A stretch of DNA of 24,550 bases from a virus: IMG/VR virus record IMGVR_UViG_3300032284_001334, positions 1 to 24,550 of that record; one strand, 5' to 3'. The notes under the pieces were generated by a model. It did not search any database and had not been told where the DNA came from. It saw only the letters and a list, made by a program, of their open reading frames with translations. This document shows, one piece after another, positions 1 to 9,600 of the stretch (positions within the stretch are counted from its first letter, which is position 1; each line of letters starts with the position of its first letter). A program made the translations under genes and the position numbers.

Positions 1-5
1 AATTT

Positions 6-13
6 AATAAATA
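6..13 (+). promoter_or_regulatory. T4-type late promoter element (AATAAATA)
   Basis: AATAAATA differs from the T4 late promoter core TATAAATA only at the first base. It ends 27 bases before the ATG at 41, the same distance as at several other late genes here. It probably drives the genes at 41, 708, 1212 and 2279, which have no such element between them. Assigned from motif and position only. Confidence 0.5.
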
Positions 14-40
14 CTATTAATCAACTAAAGGAGACTACAA

Positions 41-691
41 ATGATTATTCAAGGACAGGTTGGTCCACTTGCTACTACTGCTTCTATTTCGTCTGGCACT
101 CAAACTGTTGCTCGTTACGGTAACATGGGCGATCAGATCGTATCAGAACTTCATGGGCGTTATTATGAAGCTGCTTATCGTAAGTCACTTTTCTCTGGCG
201 CAACACAGGCTGTTATCGCCACTGCAACTTCTGCTGGTCTTGGTACTTCGCTAACAGGTTTGCCAGTTCTTTACAATCCAATCGGTAACTCATTTAACTT
301 GGTGCTTACTAAGGTCGGTTATGCGTTTCTTATCGCCCAGCCAACTGCTGCTTCTATCATCGGTATTGCTACTGGTTTCAATGCTACTACTGCTCTTTCT
401 GGTACTTTGACTTCAGTAACTCCAAAGAACCGTTTTGTTAACGGTCCTGCACCAACTGGCCAGATGTATTTCTCTGCTGCTATTACACTACCAACTGCAG
501 CAACTCTTGATACAGTTCTTGGTGTTATGGATACTGGTGCTATTACTGTTGCAACCAGCGTTCCTTCTTTCTATGATTTCGAAGGCGGTATTATTCTTCC
601 TCCTGGTGGATATGTACACCTTTATACTTCTGCAGCATCAGCAGCTTCTTCTTTGCTTGCTTCGTTTACTTGGGAAGAAGTTCCTGTCTAA
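41..691 (+). CDS. Small virion-type protein, function unassigned
   Basis: This 216-residue protein has a strong Shine-Dalgarno (AAAGGAG) before its ATG and a late promoter element upstream. It is rich in Ala, Thr, Ser and Gly, with no signal peptide or clear membrane segment. An N-terminal HGRYYEAAYR stretch (about residues 38-47) is followed by VLYNPIGNSFNLVL (about 76-89). From memory, this pairing of an 'HGRYYEA' segment with an 'xNPxGS..NL' segment recurs in many environmental phage proteins that are predicted to be beta-rich virion components. No enzymatic motif is visible. Its place at the head of the fiber block suggests a structural or decoration role, possibly on a fiber or capsid. 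The family resemblance is recalled, not searched, and the role is inferred. Confidence 0.8.
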   Translation: MIIQGQVGPLATTASISSGTQTVARYGNMGDQIVSELHGRYYEAAYRKSLFSGATQAVIATATSAGLGTSLTGLPVLYNPIGNSFNLVLTKVGYAFLIAQPTAASIIGIATGFNATTALSGTLTSVTPKNRFVNGPAPTGQMYFSAAITLPTAATLDTVLGVMDTGAITVATSVPSFYDFEGGIILPPGGYVHLYTSAASAASSLLASFTWEEVPV

Positions 692-707
692 TAGTTGGAT
701 TTAACTA

Positions 708-1208
708 ATGTCATTATTGAATCCTAATCCGCAAACAACATATCCTGCGCAACATGCGATCACTCGCACTGCGCAGGTGCAATTAATACCAACAATAACT
801 GCTTCTTCTGCGTATGTGGCTAACAACTCTGTCGGCGGTAAATTAACATTCGCAAACGTCGCGGGCGCTCAACAAAGTGGCATCATTCAAAACATTACTG
901 TGGCTAGTAAATCGGCTCAAACAACGGGTTATAAATTATATATTTTTACAGGTAATCCAACTGTAACAACAATAGCCGATAAAGCCACACCTGCACTTAG
1001 TAATACTGATTTACCATATTTGATGGATGTATTTACTTTGGGTTCTTCTGATTCAACTCTTGGTCCAACGATTAACGTTTTAGACAACATAGGTAGAGCT
1101 TTTGTTTCTCAAAACCAAAATTTATACGGTATATTAGTAACAAACGCGACGCCTACATATACAACAAGCACTGATATATTTGTAACATTAACTGTATTAC
1201 AGGATTAA
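708..1208 (+). CDS. Small virion-type protein, function unassigned
   Basis: This 166-residue protein begins 16 bases after the previous stop, with only a weak Shine-Dalgarno (TTGGAT), so it may depend on translational coupling. Recognisable segments are VGGKLTFANV near residue 43 and a C-terminal NLYGILVTNATPTYTTSTD stretch ending in LTVLQD. From memory these match a widespread phage and prophage family with the pattern 'GGKLTFANA...LYG.LVTRGTPTYTSTSDL.V.L..LQD', which is always annotated as hypothetical or structural. It looks all-beta and has no catalytic motif. The neighbouring genes are virion and adhesion genes, so a structural role is likely. Its exact place in the particle is unknown. 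Confidence 0.8.
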   Translation: MSLLNPNPQTTYPAQHAITRTAQVQLIPTITASSAYVANNSVGGKLTFANVAGAQQSGIIQNITVASKSAQTTGYKLYIFTGNPTVTTIADKATPALSNTDLPYLMDVFTLGSSDSTLGPTINVLDNIGRAFVSQNQNLYGILVTNATPTYTTSTDIFVTLTVLQD

Positions 1209-1211
1209 ACC

Positions 1212-2267
1212 TTGAGTAGGATTTTTGGTGTAAGGAGAGCTTTTCTTAGATTATCAAGCAGCGGCGGTGGTGGCGGTGGTGGAGGTCCAATTAGTATACC
1301 CAGCACTTCTTACGCCATGGCTGTATCTGAAACTGACGCTTATATTTCTACTGATTCTGGTATAACGTGGTCGCAAACTTGGAATTGTGGTTCAAATTAC
1401 GGAGCTGCTTCTCAATCTAACACTTTTATTTTTCCAGGATACGGTGCAGGAACTAGTCGCGTTTATAATTCAACTGGTGGTTCTTACGTTCAAAGTGCTA
1501 CTGGTATGATGAGGCTTAAAATTTCTCCAACGACGGGAACGCTTATAGGTAGAGCTTTCGGTTCGACAATCTATAGGTCTACAGATGGTGGGTCTACTTT
1601 TTCTACCGCAACCACTGTTAGCCCTACTAGTTCTTTTAATAGCGGTTTAACTTGCGGTCCTTCTGGAACTTGGTTCCATAGTTACGTTGATACTTCTCCA
1701 ACTCCAAGAACTCAACAACATATGGTTTCAACTGATGACGGGGTAACTTGGTCATATTCTTCGACTACTGGGTTACCTGCTACAACCCCAAGCGCGTTTG
1801 CAGGGTTTTGTTCTTATATGAACGGGGCTTATCATGCTTGGTTACCGAATACAACTTCTGGTACAGGTCTTTACACATCGCCGGACGCTTTAACTTGGAC
1901 TTTTATTGGAACAGTTTCTGGCGCTTCTATAGGTGGCAACTATGGAGACGCTAACGGCGTTTTTTATAGAAATGGTTATTATTATGCTAAAGGGTCTAAT
2001 TCTTATATTTATAGATCTACTAATGGTTATAGTTTTACGACTTGGGGTTCTTTAGCAGCGGGTACTTCAGGTTACTCTGGGGTTGGATACTCTAATGGTA
2101 ATTGGTTATTCATTAACGGCGACGCGACAAATTCGGCTTCATACATCCGTTCTTGTAGCGACCCTAACACGTTAGGTTGGACGCTTAGGTACACTTCTAC
2201 AACGGCTAGTTCTTACCCTCACGGAATATATGGGCTAAATCAAGATTTTTATGTGGCACCTACTTAA
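1212..2267 (+). CDS. Asp-box beta-propeller protein with polyglycine linker, candidate adhesin
   Basis: This 351-residue protein starts at TTG three bases after the previous stop, with an AGGA-like Shine-Dalgarno about 8 bases upstream. The first in-frame ATG is at 1318, beyond the linker. Layout: a short basic segment (residues 1-14, RR and R residues), eight glycines (18-25), then a body with repeated Asp-box-like motifs, S-x-D-x-G-x-T-W and variants (STDSGITW, STDGGSTF, STDDGVTW, TSPDALTW, STNGYSF). Asp-box (BNR) repeats mark beta-propellers found in sialidases and many carbohydrate-binding or non-enzymatic proteins. The sialidase arginine triad and RIP motif are not evident, so an enzyme call is not justified. 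Its position just before the fiber chaperone and fibers suggests a receptor-binding or fiber-associated role (inference). Confidence 0.8.
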   Translation: MSRIFGVRRAFLRLSSSGGGGGGGGPISIPSTSYAMAVSETDAYISTDSGITWSQTWNCGSNYGAASQSNTFIFPGYGAGTSRVYNSTGGSYVQSATGMMRLKISPTTGTLIGRAFGSTIYRSTDGGSTFSTATTVSPTSSFNSGLTCGPSGTWFHSYVDTSPTPRTQQHMVSTDDGVTWSYSSTTGLPATTPSAFAGFCSYMNGAYHAWLPNTTSGTGLYTSPDALTWTFIGTVSGASIGGNYGDANGVFYRNGYYYAKGSNSYIYRSTNGYSFTTWGSLAAGTSGYSGVGYSNGNWLFINGDATNSASYIRSCSDPNTLGWTLRYTSTTASSYPHGIYGLNQDFYVAPT

Positions 2268-2278
2268 AAGGAAAAAAT

Positions 2279-2731
2279 ATGTTATTCGTTAGAACTGAAA
2301 ATAATATTGCTGTTGAATACCCCTTATCGATAGATAATGTGAAAGCAAGGTATAATGTGTCAGAAATTGATTTAACTTACCTATCTTCTATTGGGATTTT
2401 TCCGGTTACACCACAAGATGTACCTTCGGTAGATTATAAACATATCGTTGAAGGTAAATTACCGGAATGTATTGACGGAAATTGGGTGGAATCTTATAAA
2501 ATCACACCTAAAACCGAAGAACAAATAAATTCTGATTTTGAAATTTATAAACAACAAACTCGTTATTCTAGAAATATATTTTTAGAAATGTCTGATTGGA
2601 CACAGTTTAATGATTCTCCTTTAACGGAAGAAAAGAAAAACGAGTGGAAAATATACAGACAACAATTAAGGGATATGCCAGAACAATCAGGGTTTCCTTG
2701 GGAAGTTGTTTGGCCAACTCAACCGTCATAA
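2279..2731 (+). CDS. Tail fiber assembly chaperone (Phage_tail_APC-like)
   Basis: This 150-residue protein has a clear AAAGGA Shine-Dalgarno. Its C-terminal half, from about residue 98, carries the signature of phage tail assembly chaperones: RNIFLEMSDWTQFNDSPLT, then WKIYRQQLRDMP, then FPWEVVWPTQP at the end. Such proteins help fold or trimerise fiber subunits and are usually encoded beside the fiber gene. Here it lies directly upstream of the 1169-residue fiber. The N-terminal half (about 1-90) is variable in this family and probably gives partner specificity. Its stop codon TAA (2729-2731) is embedded in the next late promoter element. The family call rests on the C-terminal motif; the partner fiber is inferred from adjacency. 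Confidence 0.85.
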   Translation: MLFVRTENNIAVEYPLSIDNVKARYNVSEIDLTYLSSIGIFPVTPQDVPSVDYKHIVEGKLPECIDGNWVESYKITPKTEEQINSDFEIYKQQTRYSRNIFLEMSDWTQFNDSPLTEEKKNEWKIYRQQLRDMPEQSGFPWEVVWPTQPS

Positions 2732-2734
2732 ATA
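2727..2734 (+). promoter_or_regulatory. T4-type late promoter element (CATAAATA)
   Basis: CATAAATA has one mismatch, at the first base, to the T4 late core. It overlaps the stop codon of the chaperone gene and ends 26 bases before the ATG of the first long fiber. The spacing matches the perfect element before the second fiber. Confidence 0.55.
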
Positions 2735-2760
2735 ATAAAAACAACTAGAATGGTATTTAA

Positions 2761-5700
2761 ATGGCACAGAATTATAACATAGGAAACCTTGGTCAAAAGT
2801 TAACTGTTGATCTTGCTGGTAACGTTGTATCTCTGTCTACTACGGTCAACGCTGCTGCGCACACTGTTGGTTCTTCTTTTGTTGCCAATACAAGTCAATT
2901 AACTATTTCTGGTATTCCTTTATCTGCTAACGGTAGCACTGGTACAGCCACATATGTACTGACATCAAACGGTGCTACTGGTTCGCCGTATTGGTCATCA
3001 GTCACAGTTGGTTCATCATACGTTCAAAATACTGATTCAAGAACGTTATCAGGTAATTTAAATTTTACTGGAACTAATGTTTACTTTACAGCGGCTAATT
3101 TTGGTTCTATTGGAACGGGAACAGGCGGCGTAGTTGCTAACGTAACAACTTTGTTTATTGGTAACAACACCGTAAACGCTTATTTAACAACAACTGGTTT
3201 GAATATTAACGCTGTTACTATTGCTAATACTACTGGCGTTTATACTGGTATCGTTAATGGTTCTACTTTATCAGTTGGTACTACTTTTACAGCAAATGCT
3301 ACATTAGTAAACGCAGCGGCGATTAACGTTGTAAATCAAACCAATACCGCTACCCTTTATGTTACTACTTCTGCTAACGTTGGTACAGCTGTTGTTGCCA
3401 ATGCTACTGGTGTATATACAACTGGTACTGTTAATGCTGCTTCTTATACTGTTGGCACTGCCTTTATATCAAATTCAACTGCTATCGTTGGAACTGGTTA
3501 TGCAAATGTTACAACCTCTGTTAATTCGGCATTATTAACTGTTGGCACTGCCTTTACTGCTAACGCAACGTTAGTAAATGCGGCTGCTATAAACGTTGTT
3601 AATCAAACTAATACAGCTACTCTTTATGTAACAACTTCTTCAAACGTTGCATCGGCTGTTCAATCAAACTCAACTGGAGTATGGACAACAGGTACTATTA
3701 ATGCTGCGGCGCATACAATTGGAGCAGGATTTGTTGCGAATACATCAGTTCATAATGTTAATACTGACATTTCAATGACTGTAAATAATAAGCAGTTAAG
3801 ATTTGCAACAGTTAATACTTCAGCTTATTCATATTTTATAAATCAAAACGACGACAATTTTGTATTATATACAACAAATACAGCATATGGTGCGAGAGCC
3901 GTATTTTCTATATATGCTAATAGTATAACAAGCAATCTTAACTTTGCTGTTCGAACTGTATTCAATGGTGGTACACAGATACCAACAGGCGTAACGCTTC
4001 TCGATTCAACTGGTTCACAAGGAACCGCTGGTCAAGTATTGACTTCTAACGGAGCCAGTAATGTATATTGGTCAACAGTATCTGGTGGTGGCGGTTCCGG
4101 AACTGTAACTTCTGTTGCTACTGGCAATGGTATGACAGGTGGAACTATTACTACAACAGGAACAGTTTCTGTTCTTGCTAATACTGGTATCGTTGCAAAT
4201 GCTACCGGTACGTTTGTTAATGCAACATATATCGGTACAATTTCTTCAAATAATGCTAGTTATCTTGGCGGAACGGCTGCAGCTTCTTATCAATTAAATT
4301 CAACTTTAAATGCAAATATTGCTTCTTATTTACCAATATATACTGGTGTTGTAAACGCCTCTGCTTTTACGACCACTGGTAATGCTAATGCTGCTAACTT
4401 TTATTCTGGCGCTAATGCATTGTTTAGTGCAGCAAGCATTGCATGGACTGGTAATACAACTACTTCACCAACGATTACATTAGCGAATACTGGTGCATTT
4501 ACAATTGGTAACTCTACAACTACTCAAACTGGTGGTTCTATTTTAATAGCTAATTCTATTGGTAACGTGGCTATATCTGTGAATCAAATTGGTCTTGGTA
4601 ATACTTCTTCACAGCTTAATTTAACTTCTACTTCTATACTTATGGGTTCTAGTGGTTCGACAGCAGCAACAGGTCAAATATCAGTTGCTAACTCTACTGG
4701 TAACGTACAGATAACTCCTGGTACAACTAGCATTTTAGCGACAGGTATAATTAATGCTGCTTCTTATACTGTTGGTACATCAACAGTTGCAAACTCACTT
4801 GGTGTATACACTGGTGTTGTAAACGGTTCTACAATTTCTGTTGGTACTACTTTTACAGCAAATGCTACTTTAGTAAACGCAGCAGCAATCAACGTTGTTA
4901 ACCAAACTAATACTGCAACTCTTTATGTTACTACTTCTGCTAACGTTGGTACAGCTGTTGTTGCCAATGCTACTGGTGTATATACAACTGGTACTGTTAA
5001 TGCTGCTTCTCATACTGTTGGTACAGCATTTACTGCTAATGCTACAATGACCAATACAGCTTCGCTTGTTGTTTCAACAAATACAGCTACAATAGGTACA
5101 GGTTCATATTTTGTTTCGAATGGGTATATTGGTATCAATAAATCTTCGCCAGCATATAGATTAGATCTTGTTACAAACACAAATGGTAACGACGGCGTTT
5201 GGTTCTATAATTCAAATACAGGCACGAGTGCACAGGCTTTTATTACTGTTCAAACAAACGGCGCAAGTGGGTTTTCAATAGGGCAGGGATATTCTGCTAA
5301 AAATGGCTTCATTTATCTTGCGGATAATTCTAAACTCGAATTAAGTACAAACGCAACGGTCGCTATGACAATTGCAGCCAACAGCAATATTGGTATCGGA
5401 ACTGGTTCTGGTTCTCCAAAATCTCCATTAGTTATAACTCCTTCTACATATACTACTTCTGGTATAAGTCCGCCAAATAAAATTCGTTTCTTTGATGACG
5501 GCGCAAACAATGTTTATGGCATTGGTATTGGCCCAGGATATATGGATATAAACTATGCGGGTGCTGTTAGATTTAATCAAATTAACCAAACTACTAACGT
5601 AGCAAGTACATTTGCAACAGTTAGCGGAACACAATTAACTCTTAATACTACAGACGGAACAAATGGTTTTATTCTTGCTGGTGCATCAAAAGCTGTTAGA

Positions 5701-6270
5701 ATGTATCCAAGTTCTGTTGGAACTTTTATAGAAGGTGTTGATAATACTGGCGTTGGTTCTTATCAGCCTTTAGTTTTGGGTGGTTCTTTATTACAATTTG
5801 CTGCATCTGGTTCAGAAAAAATGCGTATGTCTGCGGCTGGTGGTTTTTCTGTTGGTACGACAGCTGATCCTGGTGCAGGTGCGATTTATGCAACAGGCAA
5901 TATCACAGCAAATTATTCTGACAAGAGACTTAAAGATATAGTATCAACAATACCAAATGCGCTTAAAAAGATTAATTCGCTTTCAGGTATTATCTATAAG
6001 AATAATGATGTAGCCAAGCAGTTCGGGTTTAATGATGATAAAGAACAACTCGGCGTTATTGCCCAAGAAGTTCAAATGGTTGCGCCACAGGCTGTTAAGG
6101 CTGCACCATTTGATCTTGATGAGAATAACAAATCTAAATCAGGCGAAAATTATTTAACAGTCCAATACGAAAAACTTATACCTCTTCTTATTGAATCTAT
6201 TAAAGAATTAACATCAAGAGTTAATTACCTTGAGCATAAATTAAACGAAGGAAAAAACAATGACGATTAA
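2761..6270 (+). CDS. Long tail fiber with C-terminal S74 intramolecular chaperone
   Basis: This 1169-residue protein is dominated by Thr, Asn, Ala, Val and Gly beta-repeats, typical of trimeric phage fibers. Near the N-terminus (residue 87 on) is a YVQNTDSRTLSGNLNFTGTN module shared with the second fiber. Three 64-residue repeats lie at residues 172-235, 261-324 and 694-757. A glycine-rich hinge (SGGGGSG) follows a DSTGxxGTxGQVLTSNG segment near residue 420. Toward the end, an SPLVITPS...FDDGANNVYGIGI stretch (about 897-925) is shared with the second fiber. The C-terminus is a Peptidase_S74 domain starting at S1053-D-K-R-L-K1058 and containing LGVIAQEVQ. In this family the domain trimerises the fiber and then cleaves itself off at the conserved Ser; if so, about 117 residues are released. 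A coiled-coil-like tail ends the protein. The exact attachment point on the virion is unknown. Confidence 0.92.
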   Translation: MAQNYNIGNLGQKLTVDLAGNVVSLSTTVNAAAHTVGSSFVANTSQLTISGIPLSANGSTGTATYVLTSNGATGSPYWSSVTVGSSYVQNTDSRTLSGNLNFTGTNVYFTAANFGSIGTGTGGVVANVTTLFIGNNTVNAYLTTTGLNINAVTIANTTGVYTGIVNGSTLSVGTTFTANATLVNAAAINVVNQTNTATLYVTTSANVGTAVVANATGVYTTGTVNAASYTVGTAFISNSTAIVGTGYANVTTSVNSALLTVGTAFTANATLVNAAAINVVNQTNTATLYVTTSSNVASAVQSNSTGVWTTGTINAAAHTIGAGFVANTSVHNVNTDISMTVNNKQLRFATVNTSAYSYFINQNDDNFVLYTTNTAYGARAVFSIYANSITSNLNFAVRTVFNGGTQIPTGVTLLDSTGSQGTAGQVLTSNGASNVYWSTVSGGGGSGTVTSVATGNGMTGGTITTTGTVSVLANTGIVANATGTFVNATYIGTISSNNASYLGGTAAASYQLNSTLNANIASYLPIYTGVVNASAFTTTGNANAANFYSGANALFSAASIAWTGNTTTSPTITLANTGAFTIGNSTTTQTGGSILIANSIGNVAISVNQIGLGNTSSQLNLTSTSILMGSSGSTAATGQISVANSTGNVQITPGTTSILATGIINAASYTVGTSTVANSLGVYTGVVNGSTISVGTTFTANATLVNAAAINVVNQTNTATLYVTTSANVGTAVVANATGVYTTGTVNAASHTVGTAFTANATMTNTASLVVSTNTATIGTGSYFVSNGYIGINKSSPAYRLDLVTNTNGNDGVWFYNSNTGTSAQAFITVQTNGASGFSIGQGYSAKNGFIYLADNSKLELSTNATVAMTIAANSNIGIGTGSGSPKSPLVITPSTYTTSGISPPNKIRFFDDGANNVYGIGIGPGYMDINYAGAVRFNQINQTTNVASTFATVSGTQLTLNTTDGTNGFILAGASKAVRMYPSSVGTFIEGVDNTGVGSYQPLVLGGSLLQFAASGSEKMRMSAAGGFSVGTTADPGAGAIYATGNITANYSDKRLKDIVSTIPNALKKINSLSGIIYKNNDVAKQFGFNDDKEQLGVIAQEVQMVAPQAVKAAPFDLDENNKSKSGENYLTVQYEKLIPLLIESIKELTSRVNYLEHKLNEGKNNDD
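3274..3465 (+). repeat. 64-residue fiber repeat, copy A
   Basis: First of three equal-length (192 nt) coding repeats in the first fiber (residues 172-235). Bases 3355-3444 are identical to 4921-5010, while the preceding 27 codons differ from copies B and C only at third positions. Confidence 0.9.
3541..3732 (+). repeat. 64-residue fiber repeat, copy C (diverged)
   Basis: Second copy in sequence order (residues 261-324). Its first half encodes the same 27 residues (from ANATLVN to YVTTS) as copies A and B, but with 15 synonymous third-position differences from copy A by my count. Its second half has diverged in protein as well. Confidence 0.88.
4840..5031 (+). repeat. 64-residue fiber repeat, copy B
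   Basis: Third copy in sequence order (residues 694-757), almost identical in protein to copy A. Bases 4921-5010 form an exact 90-base match with 3355-3444, about 1.5 kb apart, consistent with recent gene conversion or duplication. Confidence 0.9.
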
Positions 6271-6592
6271 TTATACATGGGAATTTCCAACGCTCGGTGT
6301 TACCCCAACATTAGAAAATAAAACTAATATTGTAAACACCGTACATTGGATATTAAAAGGAACGGACGAAAATAATGTTGGAGGTTCTGTTTATGGAACA
6401 GTGAACGTTCCTTATAATTCAGAAGATAATTTTGTTATTTTTGAAAGCCTTACAAAGGAAATAATAGAAAACTGGGTTGTTGACCACCTCGGAGAAGAAA
6501 GTGTTTCTAGTTATAAATCTACTATAAATAGTAATATAGAAGAACAAATTACCCCAAAGAGTATAGATTTAAAGGCTCCTTGGGAAATATAA
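6260..6592 (+). CDS. Conserved small phage protein encoded between the two fibers
   Basis: This 110-residue protein overlaps the end of the first fiber gene by 11 bases. A GAAGGA Shine-Dalgarno inside that gene sits about 7 bases before its ATG. The pattern (INYTWEFP near the N-terminus, VHWILKGTDE, VYGT, then ENWVVDHLG, and a C-terminal APWEI) resembles small proteins I recall from cyanophage and marine T4-like genomes, where they also sit beside fibers or structural genes and have no assigned function. It has no signal peptide or membrane segment. The overlap suggests coupled translation with the fiber, so a fiber accessory or chaperone role is possible but unproven. Its stop codon lies within the next late promoter. 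Confidence 0.85.
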   Translation: MTINYTWEFPTLGVTPTLENKTNIVNTVHWILKGTDENNVGGSVYGTVNVPYNSEDNFVIFESLTKEIIENWVVDHLGEESVSSYKSTINSNIEEQITPKSIDLKAPWEI

Positions 6593-6595
6593 ATA
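6588..6595 (+). promoter_or_regulatory. T4-type late promoter (TATAAATA, perfect core)
   Basis: Exact TATAAATA, the T4 late promoter core recognised by gp55-programmed RNA polymerase in T4. It overlaps the TAA stop at 6590-6592 and ends 26 bases before the ATG of the second fiber. It may also supply gp13 to gp17 by read-through, since no other element was seen up to 14494. Confidence 0.75.
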
Positions 6596-6621
6596 AAAAA
6601 ATAAAAAGGGGATAGTGAACC

Positions 6622-9600
6622 ATGGCAGATAGAGATTTCGTAGTAAAAAACGGTTTAGTAGTTAACTCTAATACTACGGTAAATGGCTTTATCGCCAATA
6701 GTACACAGTTCACACTCAGTACAATTAATTCCACTTCAAATGGTATTTTTGCAAACTCTACATTAATTGCTTTTGGAAATAGTAGTATTAATGTTGCTGT
6801 TAATACTTCAACAATAAGTATTGGCGGTAATGTTGTTGCAAATTCTACTGGCGCTAATAATTCATTTAATCTTGGCGGAACTGCTGCATCTTCTTATGCA
6901 TTAAAAACTGATTTAAGCGGTTATTTAACTAGTATTCCTTCTTCTTATGTACAGAATACAGATAGTAGGGTTCTATCAGGTAATTTAAATTTTACTGGAA
7001 CCAATACGTATTTTTCAGGTAAAACCACATTTAATGCAAATTTAGTAATTAATACAGGTCTTGATATTATAGATTCTACTGGCGCAAGAGGTACAGTAGG
7101 ACAGGTATTAACATCTAACGGCGGCGGTAATGTTTATTGGAGTACAGTAACGACGGGAGGTCCTGGGCCAGGATATGTACAGAATACAGACACCAGAGTT
7201 CTATCAGGTAATTTAAATTTTACTGGAACAAATACATATTTTTCAGGTAAAACCACATTTAATGCGAATATTGTAATTAACAGTGGTATTAATATATTAG
7301 ACTCTACTGGAGCTATCGGAACAGTTGGTCAAGTATTGACATCAAACGGTGCTGGTAACGTTTATTGGTCAACAGTAACGACTGGTGGCCCTGGTCCATC
7401 ATATGTACAAAATACAGATACTAGAGTATTATCAGGTAATTTAAATTTTACTGGTACAAACGTTTATTTTACAGCCGCTACATTTTCACCAGCTGGTATA
7501 TATTTCGGCGCTAATAGTTTAGCTAACGTAGTTATTAATTCTTCAACAGTTTTCGTTGGTAATTCTACTGTTAATAGTATATCTAATTCTACTATAACAC
7601 AATTATCAAATTCATCAACAACAGCTAATTTAACATCAGGTTCTCTTGTAGTTGGTACATCTGTTGTAAATACTACAGTTATAGCTACTGGTGCAAACGT
7701 TGTCGCTAATACAACAGCTCTTAATATTAATGCTTCAACTACTAATACGACTATTAGTGCTTCTTCTATTTTAATCGGTAATACGGTAGCTAATTTATCT
7801 TTATCAACAACAAGTTTAGTTCAAAGCACAAACGTTACAAATATAACACACGATCTTATTTCTAATAATTCGTCTTCTGGCGGACTTGGTCCTATAATAA
7901 GATTATATAGAAATTCTCAAACTGCATCAATTCCAACTAACTCAGGTTCGTTATTATTTAATACTCAAAATAATAGTATAAATTATACTGGTTCTATACA
8001 GTTTAATGGACAGGGTTCAGACCCTGCCGAAATGAGATATTATTCTAACGGCGCTCATCGTTTTTATTCAAATAATGGATTTAATATATTAACTATAACA
8101 AATACATATTTCGTTGGTGTTAATAACACATCTCCAACTGATGCTCTTTCTGTAAATGGTAGTATTCGTTCTGTTGGTTTAAAAGCTTATGAAATAACTA
8201 CACCAACAAATGTTACAACATCAACTGGTTCTGGTTCTTTATCATCAGGCGTATACTACATTAGAGTAGTTGCAGTTGATAGTATTGGAGGCGTAACAGA
8301 ACCAAGCGTTGAAGTTTCTAGAACTGTTGGCTCGAGCGGATCTCTTAGAGTACAGTTTGATGCTGTTCCGGGCGCTGTAAAGTATAGAATTTATTATAAT
8401 GTTGGTTCTTCAATAAGTCCGCCAGACCCTTATACTTATTATTCTTATTTTGAATCAACAACTAATGATTATACGATTACAACTACAACTGGTGCAAGTA
8501 GTTCTATATTACAAACATATAATTCAACTGGTTCAGTTAATATTGGTGCTTATGCCAATACAAATTATAAATTAACACTACAAAATAATGCTAATGGCGG
8601 CGGTCAATTTGTTGTTTATAATTCTAATACTGGCTCTGGTACTATAGCTGGTTTTGATATTTACCATGGGGCTTCTCCAAGCACTAGTTATTTCTACCAT
8701 AATAATGACGGTAAATTATTTATAAAAGGCGGTTCTGGTATTTCTTTCCAAACTGGTTCTTATACTGGTACAGAAAGAATGACTCTTACTAATGGTAATT
8801 TAGCTGTTACATATTCTGTAACTGCAGGAACTCTTAGTATTAATCAGGTCGGACCTGCTATTATTGGTTATTGTCAGACGCAAAATTCGATATTTGGCCA
8901 GTCATATGGCGGTACTGGCGTTGTTGGTCAGTCAAATACTGGAACTGGTATTATTGGACAATCGAATACATGGTATGGCGTTTACGGTTATTCGAATACT
9001 AATTATGGTGTTTATGGTTTATCAAATACAAACAACGGTGTTGTTGGTCAATCAACGAGTGCTTACGGCGTTTATGGTCAGTCTAATACTGGTTATGCAG
9101 GATATTTCACTTCAAACAACGGTCCTGGCGTTTTCGGATATTCTAACGGTAATTATTACGGCGTTTACGGTATTTCAGCTTTAACAGTCGGTGTTGTAGG
9201 TTATTCAGACCCTTGGGCTGGTGTTTGGGGTAGTTCAAATAGTTCTTTTGGCGGTTATTTCACTTCTAAATCAGGAGCCCCACTTTACGTTGGTAATAAT
9301 ACTAATGAATTCGTAAGAGTAGCAGCAAACGGTAACGTTGGAATCGGCTCAATTTTACCAGCCTCTCCATTAACTATTACGCCTTCGATATTCAACTCTG
9401 GCACAGTCAATGTTAATAAAGTTCGCCTTTTCGATGACGGCGCGAATAACGTTTATGGTATTGGTATCAGCGGCGGTCAATTAGATGTTATTTCCAGTGG
9501 CCTAATATCATTCCACAATATATGTCAAACTTCAAATATAGCTTATTCATTAGCTAATATGAGTGCTAAGGCTTATACAGGCTCTGGTTCTAACGTTTTC

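Noticed and set aside
435-704. Leu-rich frame overlapping the first gene
   Set aside because: It comes from out-of-frame reading of CTT/ACT-rich codons, and its hydrophobic Leu runs are typical of shadows.
6523-6530. Exact TATAAATA inside the small gene between the fibers
   Set aside because: It lies within a coding region 58 bases before a better-placed element at 6588. The sequence is AT-rich, so chance is likely.
6946-7470. CRISPR-like direct repeats
   Set aside because: The repeats are in frame, contiguous and encode fiber modules, with no short unique spacers or cas genes.
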